From: Candidatus Omnitrophota bacterium
GTDB taxonomy: Bacteria; Ratteibacteria; UBA8468; B48-G9; JAFGKM01
NCBI GenBank assembly: GCA_022704985.1
Contig: JAKJFI010000006.1
Coordinates: 1 to 16,551 of the forward strand
Reading direction: 5' to 3'
Length of the DNA stretch: 16,551 nucleotides
The position numbers were made by a program, and so were the translations under genes. Positions 1 through 6,856 of this stretch are shown piece after piece (position 1 is the first letter of the stretch; each line of letters starts with the position of its first letter). The notes below the pieces were generated by a model. It searched no databases and was not told the DNA's origin. It saw only the letters and a program-made list of their open reading frames with translations.

Positions 1-543
1 GCAATGCCCACGATAGATAAGGTCAAAGAGATTGCCAATGCGCTTGAGGTGGACATGGAGAAAATCGTCATTGGCAAGTCGTCTCCCACCGTCTTTAGCA
101 TAAAGAAGGTACTTAAAACCCCGATTATAGGGCAGATACACGCCGGAATACCGCTTTTTCAGGAAGAAAACCTTACAGGGTATACCTATGTACCAGAAGA
201 CCCCATAATAAAGGGTAAAATCTTCGGTATTAAGATTGTCGGAGATAGTATGCAGGGACTTGGCATACAAGACGGCGACCTTGGCATTTTTGTCGCACAG
301 CCAACCTGCGACAACGGAGACGTGGTGATAGCCGTAGTGGACGGCGAGGCGGTCTTGCGCCGGTTCTCGCACAAGAATAACATGGTTTGCCTGCAACCAT
401 ATAACTACGAATACCAGCCAATACACATAGACGAAACCATGGATTTCAGGATTGTCGGCAAACTGCTTTTTACGCAAAGAAATTATACGGACATACAACA
501 CTCGAATGGTGGTAGTTTTGGTGGCACTAACAAATCACACTAA
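1..543 (+). CDS. C1/LexA-like phage-type repressor, peptidase S24 fold, 5'-truncated by window edge
   Basis: This is probably a DNA-binding repressor of a prophage or other integrated element. The reading frame is open to base 1 and the ATG at 4 is unlikely to be the true start: residues 1-23 counted from it look like the last helices of a Cro/C1 (XRE) helix-turn-helix, whose front part would lie outside the window. Residues 40-155 match the S24/LexA C-terminal domain. An Ala47-Gly48 cleavage-type pair is followed by GDSM with Ser82 as nucleophile. The Ala-to-Ser distance of 35 and the Ser-to-general-base distance of 37 equal those of E. coli LexA (84, 119, 156). However, the general-base position is Arg119 (AVLRRF) where the family normally has Lys, so self-cleavage is doubtful. 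The hydrophilic tail after residue 157 has no recognised function. A tRNA-like fragment lies 100 bases downstream. The family call is firm; the element it controls is not visible. Confidence 0.87.
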   Translation, partial: AMPTIDKVKEIANALEVDMEKIVIGKSSPTVFSIKKVLKTPIIGQIHAGIPLFQEENLTGYTYVPEDPIIKGKIFGIKIVGDSMQGLGIQDGDLGIFVAQPTCDNGDVVIAVVDGEAVLRRFSHKNNMVCLQPYNYEYQPIHIDETMDFRIVGKLLFTQRNYTDIQHSNGGSFGGTNKSH

Positions 544-650
544 ATACGGACATCGAGGACAAAATGAAGTTTTATAATGGCGTTAAAAATGGTTCAAAAA
601 GTGGCGCAAAGCAAGCGGCTGTAAGCGTTTCCACCGTTTTGTCCGTTACT

Positions 651-691
651 CTTTCAAGGTGGGCGGAGGAGTTCGAATCTCCTTGGGGGCG
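651..691 (+). other. tRNA 3'-end-like fragment, possible attachment-site remnant
   Basis: Bases 667-683 form a perfect T arm (AGGAG-TTCGAAT-CTCCT). It is followed by a 7-base acceptor 3' strand TGGGGGC (684-690) and G691 in the discriminator position. Upstream, CTTTCAA (651-657) could be an anticodon loop of tRNA-Glu(UUC) type, with GGTGG as its 3' stem. The matching 5' acceptor strand (GCCCCCA) and a D arm are absent from the preceding 100 bases, and no CCA is encoded. This is therefore not a whole tRNA gene. Such 3' tRNA pieces are typically left at one end of an element that integrates into a tRNA gene, which fits the repressor just upstream. The isotype is uncertain: Glu and Ser both often carry G73. 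Confidence 0.5.
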
Positions 692-693
692 CT

Positions 694-731
694 GGGTTTC
701 AAGACCCTCTTAACCCTCTTGGGGGTGTTTT
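694..731 (+). terminator. Weak hairpins and short T run after the tRNA-like fragment
   Basis: Two small hairpins lie in tandem. GGGT (694-697) pairs with ACCC (704-707), and ACCCT (713-717) pairs with GGGGT (722-726), followed by GTTTT. A 9-base unit ACCCTCTT(A/G) is repeated directly at 704-712 and 713-721. This could be the remains of a tRNA or repressor terminator, but the stems are short and the T run is only four bases. The rest of 544-811 (apart from the tRNA-like piece) holds nothing I can support. Confidence 0.25.
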
Positions 732-811
732 GGAGGGTAGTAGAGAGGTAAAAGAATGGGAGTTTTTAAGTAACGCCCGCCGGAACATTATCAGAGCATT
801 AATAAAATCTT

Positions 812-1744
812 TCAGGATTTTGCTTTGATGTGGGAATGGCGGTGAGCAAGGGCCCTCTTGAAGTAGTCGTCGAGCAGTTCTATCTTGAATTCCTTTATCA
901 AATCCTTTATGGTTTTCTTTTCCATCTCGCATGAGATGAGTACGGAGCCGAGGTATCCGGGGTCTTCAATTCTTACTCCCGTCCCATATTTCTTCTTCAT
1001 CGCCGCAAATTTTCCCCAGTTGTAGTCAAGATGCGCCACGCAGCAGTCAAGGTTGACGTTCTCCGTTACAAAATCAAAATAGTTGGTAGTGGAAGCTATA
1101 ATTTTTCCTACGGGAGAGATGATTGTGCCGGGTGTGGTTACGGTTGCCGCGACCAGATGTGCGCGGCACGAGTATGCCCAGTATGCCTGCATCAAGCCCC
1201 CGTGATAGACCGAACAGAAAAGTATCAGGTCCGGACGGGATTTCACATATTTCAGGCGCAGTTCGTCAAAATTCAGGTCAAAACATATAGCACAACCCAC
1301 AGTGCCGAAATCGCATTTGATAAGCGGTGTTTTGTTGCCGTACAGGGCACCATTTTTCGTGCTCTCTTCGATAACCAGATGATTTTTGTCATAAATCCCG
1401 GCTGTTCTTCCCTTGCGGTCAAGGACTACGGTAGAGTTTGTCCATTTTCCGGAACGCTCAATATATGAAGAATATGCTATGTAACAATTATGCTTTCTTG
1501 CAATGTCTCTGCAGTAATCGAGAATAGTATTTCCGCGCGCTTTGTAGTAGGTTGTAGTATTGATTCCTACAGGGCGGTCACATACCTCGGGAAGCACTAT
1601 GAGGTCTGGTTTGTCCAGCAGGACATTCTGTATCTTGTTGTCAAGGTGCTTCCGGACCTTTTCGACTATTGAGGGATAATCAAGGTCCGCATCAACCGAG
1701 CAGGGAGCAATGCTCAGGTTGCTTATTTTTACATATCTTGCCAT
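812..1744 (-). CDS. Carbon-nitrogen hydrolase (nitrilase superfamily)
   Basis: This is a soluble 310-residue hydrolase of C-N bonds (amides, nitriles or N-carbamoyl compounds). The nitrilase-fold triad is in order: Glu53 in LPEVCD, Lys120 in YDKNHL and Cys154 in the elbow CAICFDLNFDELR. There is no signal peptide or membrane segment, so it is not the apolipoprotein N-acyltransferase Lnt, and it should act in the cytoplasm. The substrate cannot be told from sequence. It is the last gene of the Tol-Pal operon, starting 12 bases after the stop of the LysM lipoprotein gene, with a weak GTGGA ribosome site about 7 bases before the ATG. That spacing implies co-transcription. A role in peptidoglycan, quorum-amide or nitrogen metabolism would be guesswork. 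Nothing like a strong terminator follows its stop. Confidence 0.9.
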   Translation of the reverse strand: MARYVKISNLSIAPCSVDADLDYPSIVEKVRKHLDNKIQNVLLDKPDLIVLPEVCDRPVGINTTTYYKARGNTILDYCRDIARKHNCYIAYSSYIERSGKWTNSTVVLDRKGRTAGIYDKNHLVIEESTKNGALYGNKTPLIKCDFGTVGCAICFDLNFDELRLKYVKSRPDLILFCSVYHGGLMQAYWAYSCRAHLVAATVTTPGTIISPVGKIIASTTNYFDFVTENVNLDCCVAHLDYNWGKFAAMKKKYGTGVRIEDPGYLGSVLISCEMEKKTIKDLIKEFKIELLDDYFKRALAHRHSHIKAKS

Positions 1745-1756
1745 TGATATCCACTT

Positions 1757-2623
1757 TCAGGGGATAAGTAATTTCTGTCCTGTAAACACCGTGTCTGTTT
1801 TTAAGTTGTTTTTCTTTTTTAGGGCGTTGATGGAAGTTTTATGTCGTTCCGCTATCTTTCCGAGCGTGTCGCCGTTCTTGACGACATAGGTTTTTGTTGA
1901 GGAAGATTCTTTTTTCATGTCCGGGACTGCCGTGACAGCAGTGTCGGGCGCAGAGGATGACTTAACAATGCTCTTGAGGTGCGTTATTTCACTTTCCTGC
2001 CTGGTCAGTTCATCCAGGAAGACCGTCATGTTAGCGCCCATCTTGCGTTCTGCGGCAGTATTCTGGTCCTTTATCTTTTCAATATCAGCAGAGAGCCTGT
2101 TCAGTGATTCTGCTACGGTAACCTGCGATCTGTTTATTGTGAGAATGTCGCTCTGGATTGAGGACAGGTTCTTATTCAACGCCGAAATCGAAGTAATGAT
2201 ATCGGCGTACGTTTTCTTTATCCCCTCAATGTCCCGCCGCATCTCGAATTCCGTTTTCTCCGCGGATTCATTTTCCGCCTTCAGCTGTTCGGCGTGCCTG
2301 TATTCAAGCTCATCTATCCTGCCCTGAATTTTCTTTATATCGTCCCGCAGAGAGGATAGTTCCTCGGCAAGCGTCGCCCTGTCTTTTGACAGGTTGTCCA
2401 TTCTTTCAGATGTTATGGAGAATCTTGTATCTGTATTTTTCTCTATTGCTTCAAGGCGTTCTGCGATAGCCTTGGTTGTTGCGTAAAGGTCTCCTTCTAC
2501 ATAGGTTACCTTTTCTTTGACGGTATCAACGTCGGACTTCGTGGCCATCGTCTCGCATCCCGCGAAAAACAACAGACACATGCAGGCAGAGAGAAGCAGA
2601 CAGATTTTTTTCCGGAGTTCCAT
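1757..2623 (-). CDS. Coiled-coil LysM lipoprotein in the cpoB/ybgF position of the Tol-Pal operon
   Basis: This is a 288-residue exported lipoprotein. A basic N-terminus and hydrophobic core (residues 4-20) lead to the lipobox FAGC with Cys23 as the lipidated residue. Residues about 30-225 are charged and heptad-like, with many Glu, Lys and Leu, and predict a long coiled coil. After a Ser/Thr/Pro linker, residues 245-288 form one LysM domain (YVVKNGDTLGKIAERH, ending GQKLLIP), which binds peptidoglycan N-acetylglucosamine chains. The ATG overlaps the pal TAA by one base (TAATG), so translation is coupled. In most Tol-Pal operons this slot encodes CpoB/YbgF, with a coiled coil plus TPR repeats and no lipid anchor. 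Here the coiled coil is kept, but TPRs are absent and a lipid anchor and LysM are present. It probably tethers the outer or inner membrane to the wall near Pal; this role is inferred. Confidence 0.85.
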   Translation of the reverse strand: MELRKKICLLLSACMCLLFFAGCETMATKSDVDTVKEKVTYVEGDLYATTKAIAERLEAIEKNTDTRFSITSERMDNLSKDRATLAEELSSLRDDIKKIQGRIDELEYRHAEQLKAENESAEKTEFEMRRDIEGIKKTYADIITSISALNKNLSSIQSDILTINRSQVTVAESLNRLSADIEKIKDQNTAAERKMGANMTVFLDELTRQESEITHLKSIVKSSSAPDTAVTAVPDMKKESSSTKTYVVKNGDTLGKIAERHKTSINALKKKNNLKTDTVFTGQKLLIP

Positions 2624-3291
2624 TATTCAGTTACTTTAAATTCCGCTCTGCGGTTCTGCGCCCAGGCTTCTTCATTACTTGCCGGGTCAAGCGGCATGTC
2701 CTTGCCGTAGCTCACGGTAAACAGGCGGTCAGGCGATATTCCTGCGGCTACGAGATATCTCCGCGTGCTTAAAGCGCGCTGTTCTCCGAGAACGAGGTTA
2801 TACTCTCTCGTTCCTTTCTCGTCGCAGTGTCCCTGAATCAGCACGGATACCTTGGGATTTTCCATGAGGTATTTTCCGATGGCGTCAAGGATGACGCGCG
2901 CATCGGGCCTGATATCGTACTTATCAAAATCAAAGTTGATATTCTGAAATGTTTTCGCCGCTTCCGGAGATTTTTCTACAGGCGCCTGGAAATCTTTGTC
3001 CTCGGGTATCTTCACCGCGGGGATAGGTTCGTCCTTGATAGCCTTCGCTATCTGTTGCGGTGTTGCTTTCCCTTCCTGTGAAGGCGGTACAACGGCAGGC
3101 GCAGGGGGCTGTTTGGTCACCAGGTCAGCCGCTGGTGTCTTTACGGGTTCTTCTACTACTATGTCTTCTACTGCGACGGCAGGCTCTTTTTCCTGGTCAA
3201 CTGCGGGCTTTGCGGCCTTCTTTACGGGACATTTACACCCGGCAATGATGCTTAGAAACAAACAGAAAACTACCAATCCTTTCAGTTTCAT
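2623..3291 (-). CDS. pal: Peptidoglycan-associated lipoprotein Pal
   Basis: This is the outer-membrane lipoprotein of the Tol-Pal system; it binds diaminopimelate in peptidoglycan and is released by TolB. The start is set at 3291, where GGAGGGAG lies 3-5 bases upstream and a signal peptide begins at once; the upstream in-frame ATG at 3348 would fall inside the pal promoter. The product has 222 residues. The lipobox is IAGC with Cys19. Residues 20-115 form an unusually long linker rich in Ala, Pro, Glu, Val and Lys. Residues 116-222 are an OmpA-like domain with INFDFDKYDI, GHCDEKGTREYN, LGEQRA and NRRAEF, the hallmark wall-binding residues. The linker makes it about 50 residues longer than E. 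coli Pal. It overlaps the next gene by one base and has its own putative promoter. Confidence 0.95.
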   Translation of the reverse strand: MKLKGLVVFCLFLSIIAGCKCPVKKAAKPAVDQEKEPAVAVEDIVVEEPVKTPAADLVTKQPPAPAVVPPSQEGKATPQQIAKAIKDEPIPAVKIPEDKDFQAPVEKSPEAAKTFQNINFDFDKYDIRPDARVILDAIGKYLMENPKVSVLIQGHCDEKGTREYNLVLGEQRALSTRRYLVAAGISPDRLFTVSYGKDMPLDPASNEEAWAQNRRAEFKVTE

Positions 3292-3333
3292 GTGCTCCCT
3301 CCGGTTCTTAATGTTAGTTGCCTTAATAGGTAT

Positions 3334-3361
3334 TTTATACTGCCTCAAACCCTTTTGTCAA
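3334..3361 (-). promoter_or_regulatory. Sigma70-like promoter between tolB and pal
   Basis: On the minus strand a perfect -35 TTGACA (3356-3361), which includes the tolB stop codon, is separated by 16 bases from -10 TATAAA (3334-3339), which continues AAT. The predicted start of transcription is near 3327, giving a leader of about 36 bases to the pal ATG at 3291. It would let pal, the LysM lipoprotein and the nitrilase be made independently of tolQRAB. Confidence 0.6.
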
Positions 3362-4596
3362 TAGAAATTGCTCCAGCAGGGGCTGAAAATCTTTGATTTT
3401 CCTCCGAACAGAGGCCTCTGTTCGCCTGTTATGATATCGACTATTACGAGAGTTGAAGGCCTGGATTTTATGTTTGAATACACCACGTGCCTGCTGTCCG
3501 GGGCCCATGAGATATCCTCGCTTCCGATATTGCTGCCTATGATTTTCGTTTCGCCGGTGGATAGTTCATATACCGCGAGACCGAAAGAGCCGCTTCTCAT
3601 GAAAACGTAAGCTATATAATTCCCGTCCGGAGACCATGCAGGAGAGGTTGAGTATCCGGAAACAAAGCTTATTCTCTTGACTCTGTAGCCATCCTTTGTC
3701 ATTGTATATATCTGGGGTGAACCGTGGCGGTCGGAGACGAAGGCTATCATGGAGCCGTCGGGTGAGAATGAAGGCGAAGCGTCAGTGGCTCTGCCGGATG
3801 TGACCTGTCTCTTTATCCTGCCGTCGAAATCCGTTACATATACGTTGGGGCGTCCCGTTCTGCTGAGAACGACGGCGATTTCACCGGTTGCCGGACATGC
3901 TGACGCGCAGGCGTTCAGTCCTGGTTCGCCTATCAGCATTTTGGTTGCGCCGGTTGCCAGCGTCATTTTCATCAGTTTCGCCCACCCGCCTTTGTAGGAG
4001 ACGTAGATTATTTCTCTGTTCGGAACGAGCCATTTCGGATAGTGGACAAGATAATCCGCATCAGTGAGTTTTTTTTGGTTTTCACCGTCGTAATCAGTCA
4101 TATAAAGCTGGTATTTTCCGTCAGAATCCGATACGTGGAGTATCTTGCTCAGCGCAATGCCGGGCTTTTCGGTAAAGTGGAAGACTATGTCGTTGTTTAT
4201 CCTGTGTGCAAGATAAGAGGGATTGGCGTCCGCCTGTCTCTTATAACTCTGTTCAAAGAGTACTCTTTCTTCAAGAAGGTCTTCAACCCGGATATTGATA
4301 CCGTCAGCGGTTTTATTCCCTGTAAGCACAATCTCCGTGCTGTATTTTTTCTTGCTCTCAGAAGGGTTTGCGACGAAGAGTGAATCCTCAATGGAGAAAT
4401 AGCCTGAGTACTTCAGGTCCCTGGCAAGGACCTTCATAAGCTCCTTCCAGTAGTTTTCCTCATTCATACCGAAAAGAATGGCCATCTCCGCTTTTTTCTG
4501 AAGGTTTTTTGTTATGCGGAGGAAGATTGTGGATGAACCGTAGCTTGTCGAAGAAAGGGAAAAAATCGCCAGAAAAAAAAGAATGAATTTTTTCAT
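3358..4596 (-). CDS. tolB: Tol-Pal system periplasmic beta-propeller protein TolB
   Basis: This is the periplasmic partner of Pal and TolA. It has 412 residues, close to the usual 400-430. Residues 1-20 are a Sec signal peptide (basic MKK, hydrophobic core, SYG near the cleavage site). Residues 22-140 form the TolB N-terminal alpha/beta domain (for example IFLRITKN and NYWKELMKVLARDLKYSGYF). Residues about 145-412 form the six-bladed propeller, with repeats such as PSFSPDGSMIAFVSDR followed by QIYTMTKDG, and PAWSPDGNYIAYV. The ATG is two bases after the tolA stop, and its ribosome site GGAGGG lies within the end of tolA, so the two are coupled. The stop codon forms part of the pal promoter. 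Confidence 0.95.
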   Translation of the reverse strand: MKKFILFFLAIFSLSSTSYGSSTIFLRITKNLQKKAEMAILFGMNEENYWKELMKVLARDLKYSGYFSIEDSLFVANPSESKKKYSTEIVLTGNKTADGINIRVEDLLEERVLFEQSYKRQADANPSYLAHRINNDIVFHFTEKPGIALSKILHVSDSDGKYQLYMTDYDGENQKKLTDADYLVHYPKWLVPNREIIYVSYKGGWAKLMKMTLATGATKMLIGEPGLNACASACPATGEIAVVLSRTGRPNVYVTDFDGRIKRQVTSGRATDASPSFSPDGSMIAFVSDRHGSPQIYTMTKDGYRVKRISFVSGYSTSPAWSPDGNYIAYVFMRSGSFGLAVYELSTGETKIIGSNIGSEDISWAPDSRHVVYSNIKSRPSTLVIVDIITGEQRPLFGGKSKIFSPCWSNFY

Positions 4597-4598
4597 TA

Positions 4599-5345
4599 TC
4601 AGCCCTCCGTTTTAAAATCAATTACTACGTCAAGTTGAGACTCGGATATTTCCTGCGGAAAATGCGGCAGGTTTTTTGTAGAGCGGACAGCATTAATCAC
4701 GGTTTTGTCGAAACCCGTATTGCCGGAGCTTCTTTCAAGAGCGATGTTTTCTATCCGACCGTCATTGTATATCCTGAAGGAGACCGTTGTCGTTCTGCCT
4801 CCGAACATATTAGGGACTCTCCAGTTCTCTTTTATCCTGCTTTGTACGAGAGAGATGTACCACTGCGGTATGGTTAGATTCAACCTGGAGACATTGACTT
4901 CAGTAATGGAATTTTCAATTTTTTCCACCTTGACGGGAGCGGGTGCGGAAGGTTTGTAAATCTGGTTTTCATGCTCCGGTTTTTCCAGTTTTGAAATGAG
5001 TTTGTCACGGAATTTTTCCGCAGAAAACTCCGGGACTTTGCGTGTGGAATATCTATCCGGCTTTTCAGCTTTAACTGCAGGTTTCACTTCCGTCCTGGTA
5101 TTGCTTTTGGAAATGTTTTTTTCCGGCTGAATCGTCTCTTCTTGTACAGGCGGTTGTTTTGGAATTTCCATTTCAGGTATATCAATCAACCTGACCGGCA
5201 ATATCTCTATGGGTGTCTTTGAATTCTTGTTCCCGGGGGAGGCAAAAAGAACGAGGAGTCCCGCGCAGTGCATGAAAAACGAGATACCCAGACTCCGTCG
5301 TCTTATTCTATCCGCGTCGCCAGTCCTATCGCTTCTATTTTGCAT
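4599..5345 (-). CDS. tolA: TolA/TonB-type energy-transducing linker protein
   Basis: This inner-membrane anchored protein spans the periplasm and passes proton-motive force from TolQR to TolB/Pal. It has 248 residues. A basic N-terminus (RIRRR) precedes one membrane segment, about residues 19-37. That segment carries Ser22 and His26, the S-x3-H pair used by TonB and TolA to engage ExbB/TolQ. Residues 40-155 are a Pro/Lys/Glu-rich periplasmic spacer. Residues about 158-246 are a TonB C-terminal domain (IKENWRVP, VSFRIYNDGRIENIALERSSGN, FDKTVINAV). By sequence the C-terminal domain is TonB-like rather than classical TolA; the operon position makes it the functional TolA. The start at 5345 lies 43 bases inside tolR in another frame. 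No better start occurs before the membrane segment and no clear ribosome site is seen, so coupling to tolR is likely. Confidence 0.88.
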   Translation of the reverse strand: MQNRSDRTGDADRIRRRSLGISFFMHCAGLLVLFASPGNKNSKTPIEILPVRLIDIPEMEIPKQPPVQEETIQPEKNISKSNTRTEVKPAVKAEKPDRYSTRKVPEFSAEKFRDKLISKLEKPEHENQIYKPSAPAPVKVEKIENSITEVNVSRLNLTIPQWYISLVQSRIKENWRVPNMFGGRTTTVSFRIYNDGRIENIALERSSGNTGFDKTVINAVRSTKNLPHFPQEISESQLDVVIDFKTEG

Positions 5346-5707
5346 TTTTTCACGATGTCAAGAACCTTGATGATATTCTTGTAAGAGACTTCCCGGTCTC
5401 CCTTTATAATAACAGAAAGTCTTGCATTCGTCGCTTTCTGTTCCTTGAGTATATCGTACAATTCTCTGAGCGTCACTTTTTTTTCGTTGATGTAATAAAC
5501 ATCGGCGGGAGCCACGGTTACAATCGAGCTTTCCTCTACTTCAATCTTGCTGGGGGAGGAAGCCGGCAGGTTTACTTCTATCCCCTGCTCAACAAAAGGG
5601 GCGATGATGAGGAGGATTACAACAAGCGTCAGGGCAACATCAACGAGATTTGTGATGTTGACCTGGGAGAATGTAAAATTACTTTCGTTTCTTCTCAGCG
5701 TGCGCAT
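5303..5707 (-). CDS. tolR: TolR/ExbD proton-channel subunit
   Basis: This is the second motor subunit of the Tol-Pal complex. It has 134 residues, in the usual range. A short cytoplasmic N-terminus is followed by one membrane helix, about residues 18-38, with the essential proton-relay Asp23 (NLVDVALTLVVILLII). After that come QGIEVNLP, diagnostic of ExbD/TolR, and a periplasmic domain ending in IKGDREVSYKNIIKVLDIVKK. The start has a GGAG ribosome site 6-7 bases upstream and lies 12 bases after the tolQ stop. The 3' end overlaps tolA by 43 bases. Confidence 0.94.
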   Translation of the reverse strand: MRTLRRNESNFTFSQVNITNLVDVALTLVVILLIIAPFVEQGIEVNLPASSPSKIEVEESSIVTVAPADVYYINEKKVTLRELYDILKEQKATNARLSVIIKGDREVSYKNIIKVLDIVKKCKIEAIGLATRIE

Positions 5708-5719
5708 GTCAGCTCCGCT

Positions 5720-6337
5720 TCAACTCTCATCCCTGTCGGAATAGGTTTTCAGGTAATGTACTATGTACGGAAAGAAAAATTCCATTCGCTCCAGTATTTT
5801 CAATATCTTTTCCCTGTAGTAGTTGTGACCGATTGCCGCAGGGATGGCTACCGCCAGTCCCACGATGGTAGTCACCAGGGCAATCGCTACGCCGTCAGCA
5901 ACAACCCTTACTGAAGACGAGCCCGATGTTACTATTGAATGGAAAGAAATGAATAGTCCCCAAACCGTGCCCCAGAGACCGAGGAACGGCGAGATGGTGG
6001 TGATGGTGCCCAGCGTCGTAAGTTTTCTCTCGAGTTTTCCCTGCTCAATCAGGAATGCCTTTTCAAGGTGTGTATCAAGTGATTTGTCCGAGGCTTTGTC
6101 GCGCAGTTCAATGCCGTAGTTCAGGATGTAGCTCAGAGGGCATTGAAGGAACCCCGGATTCCTGTTTTTTTTAATCAGCTTCTCAAACATCCTGTTCTTT
6201 CTTTCCACATCCCGCAAATAGAAAAATTTCTCAAGCATGATATACCACGAGTAGAAAGATAGAAAGACAAGGATTGCTATTATGAGCTTTCCCGGCAGGT
6301 CAAACTGTTTCCATGTTGAAATCCAGATATTTTCCAT
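5720..6337 (-). CDS. tolQ: TolQ/ExbB/MotA-family proton-channel protein
   Basis: This inner-membrane protein forms the pentameric proton channel with TolR. It has 205 residues, slightly shorter than E. coli TolQ (230), mainly in the cytoplasmic loop. There are three membrane segments: about 17-40 (ending SWYIMLEKFFYL), 108-132 and 148-170. The second carries the family signature PFLGLWGTVWGLF with Thr124, and the third holds VADGVAIALVTTIVGLAVAIPA with polar Thr residues facing the channel. The ATG has AGGGGA about 8 bases upstream. The gene follows a small hypothetical gene by 57 bases and begins the recognisable tolQ-R-A-B-pal block. The ybgC thioesterase gene that often precedes tolQ in proteobacteria is absent. 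Confidence 0.94.
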   Translation of the reverse strand: MENIWISTWKQFDLPGKLIIAILVFLSFYSWYIMLEKFFYLRDVERKNRMFEKLIKKNRNPGFLQCPLSYILNYGIELRDKASDKSLDTHLEKAFLIEQGKLERKLTTLGTITTISPFLGLWGTVWGLFISFHSIVTSGSSSVRVVADGVAIALVTTIVGLAVAIPAAIGHNYYREKILKILERMEFFFPYIVHYLKTYSDRDES

Positions 6338-6394
6338 AACCGTATCCCCTAATCTAATTTTTTATTGATTCCGCAATGTTCTTTAACATGTCGG

Positions 6395-6802
6395 TCATGT
6401 CCATAACCTTTGCGTCTTTAGGTGCTCAAAATTGAAGACAGAATCTGCTGTGCTGCCGGTCTTGAGCCCGAAGTCAATCCACATGGCAAGTGTATTGGCT
6501 TTCTCGAGAAGCGCCATCTTTTCAAGAAGGAAAGAGTCTTTGCGAACCCACATGAGCAATTTGTTCATTGTGTTTTCCAGCATCGACATGCCTATTTCGA
6601 ACCTGCCGCTGTTTTCCTGCATCCCCTGGTATTTCTGGGCGATGTTCATAAATAGCGCTTCCTTGTTGACTTCCGTATTCGCGGTGAGCGAAGCACGGAG
6701 AACGAACGCCGCAAGCAAAACATAAAATATCTTTTTTATCCTGTTCCTTTGCGTTGCAGACGGCGCTTTTGCAATTATTAGTTTATGGTACTCTTTTTTC
6801 AC
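6395..6802 (-). CDS. Small hypothetical protein, secreted or membrane-anchored, upstream of tolQ
   Basis: I do not recognise this gene. The frame is open from a GTG at 6802 (135 residues), but that start has no ribosome site and would place 21 polar residues before a hydrophobic stretch. A typical signal peptide (KKIFYVLLAAFVLRASLTA) begins at an ATA codon (6737-6739), which is preceded by AAAGGAACAGG. Translation may therefore begin there with ATA, or an ATG was mutated. The mature part is Met/Leu/Lys-rich and mostly helical, with no cysteine or known motif. The stop at 6395 is soon followed, in another frame, by an open stretch ending at 6354 that begins within the gene's end, so a frameshift at the 3' end is possible. 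It lies 57 bases upstream of tolQ on the same strand and may be the first gene of that operon. Confidence 0.5.
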   Translation of the reverse strand: MKKEYHKLIIAKAPSATQRNRIKKIFYVLLAAFVLRASLTANTEVNKEALFMNIAQKYQGMQENSGRFEIGMSMLENTMNKLLMWVRKDSFLLEKMALLEKANTLAMWIDFGLKTGSTADSVFNFEHLKTQRLWT

Positions 6803-6821
6803 GGCGAGAGCAAGAAAAAAA

Positions 6822-6849
6822 TTGACTTTCAGCGAAATTGATATAAAAT
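6822..6849 (+). promoter_or_regulatory. Putative promoter of the prepilin peptidase gene
   Basis: A -35-like TTGACT (6822-6827) is followed after 16 bases by TAAAAT (6844-6849); the overlapping TATAAA at 6842 is an alternative with a short spacer. Transcription would begin near 6856, at the ATG itself (6857). There is no Shine-Dalgarno sequence before that ATG, so the message may be leaderless. Confidence 0.45.
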
Positions 6850-6856
6850 ATACTTC

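Noticed and set aside
601..691. A complete tRNA or tmRNA gene
   Set aside because: No 5' acceptor strand matching TGGGGGC, no D arm and no encoded CCA; only the 3' portion is tRNA-like.
3292..3348. Longer N-terminus for Pal starting at 3348
   Set aside because: It would bury the signal peptide 19 residues inside the protein and begin upstream of the predicted transcription start; GGAGGG lies right before the ATG at 3291.
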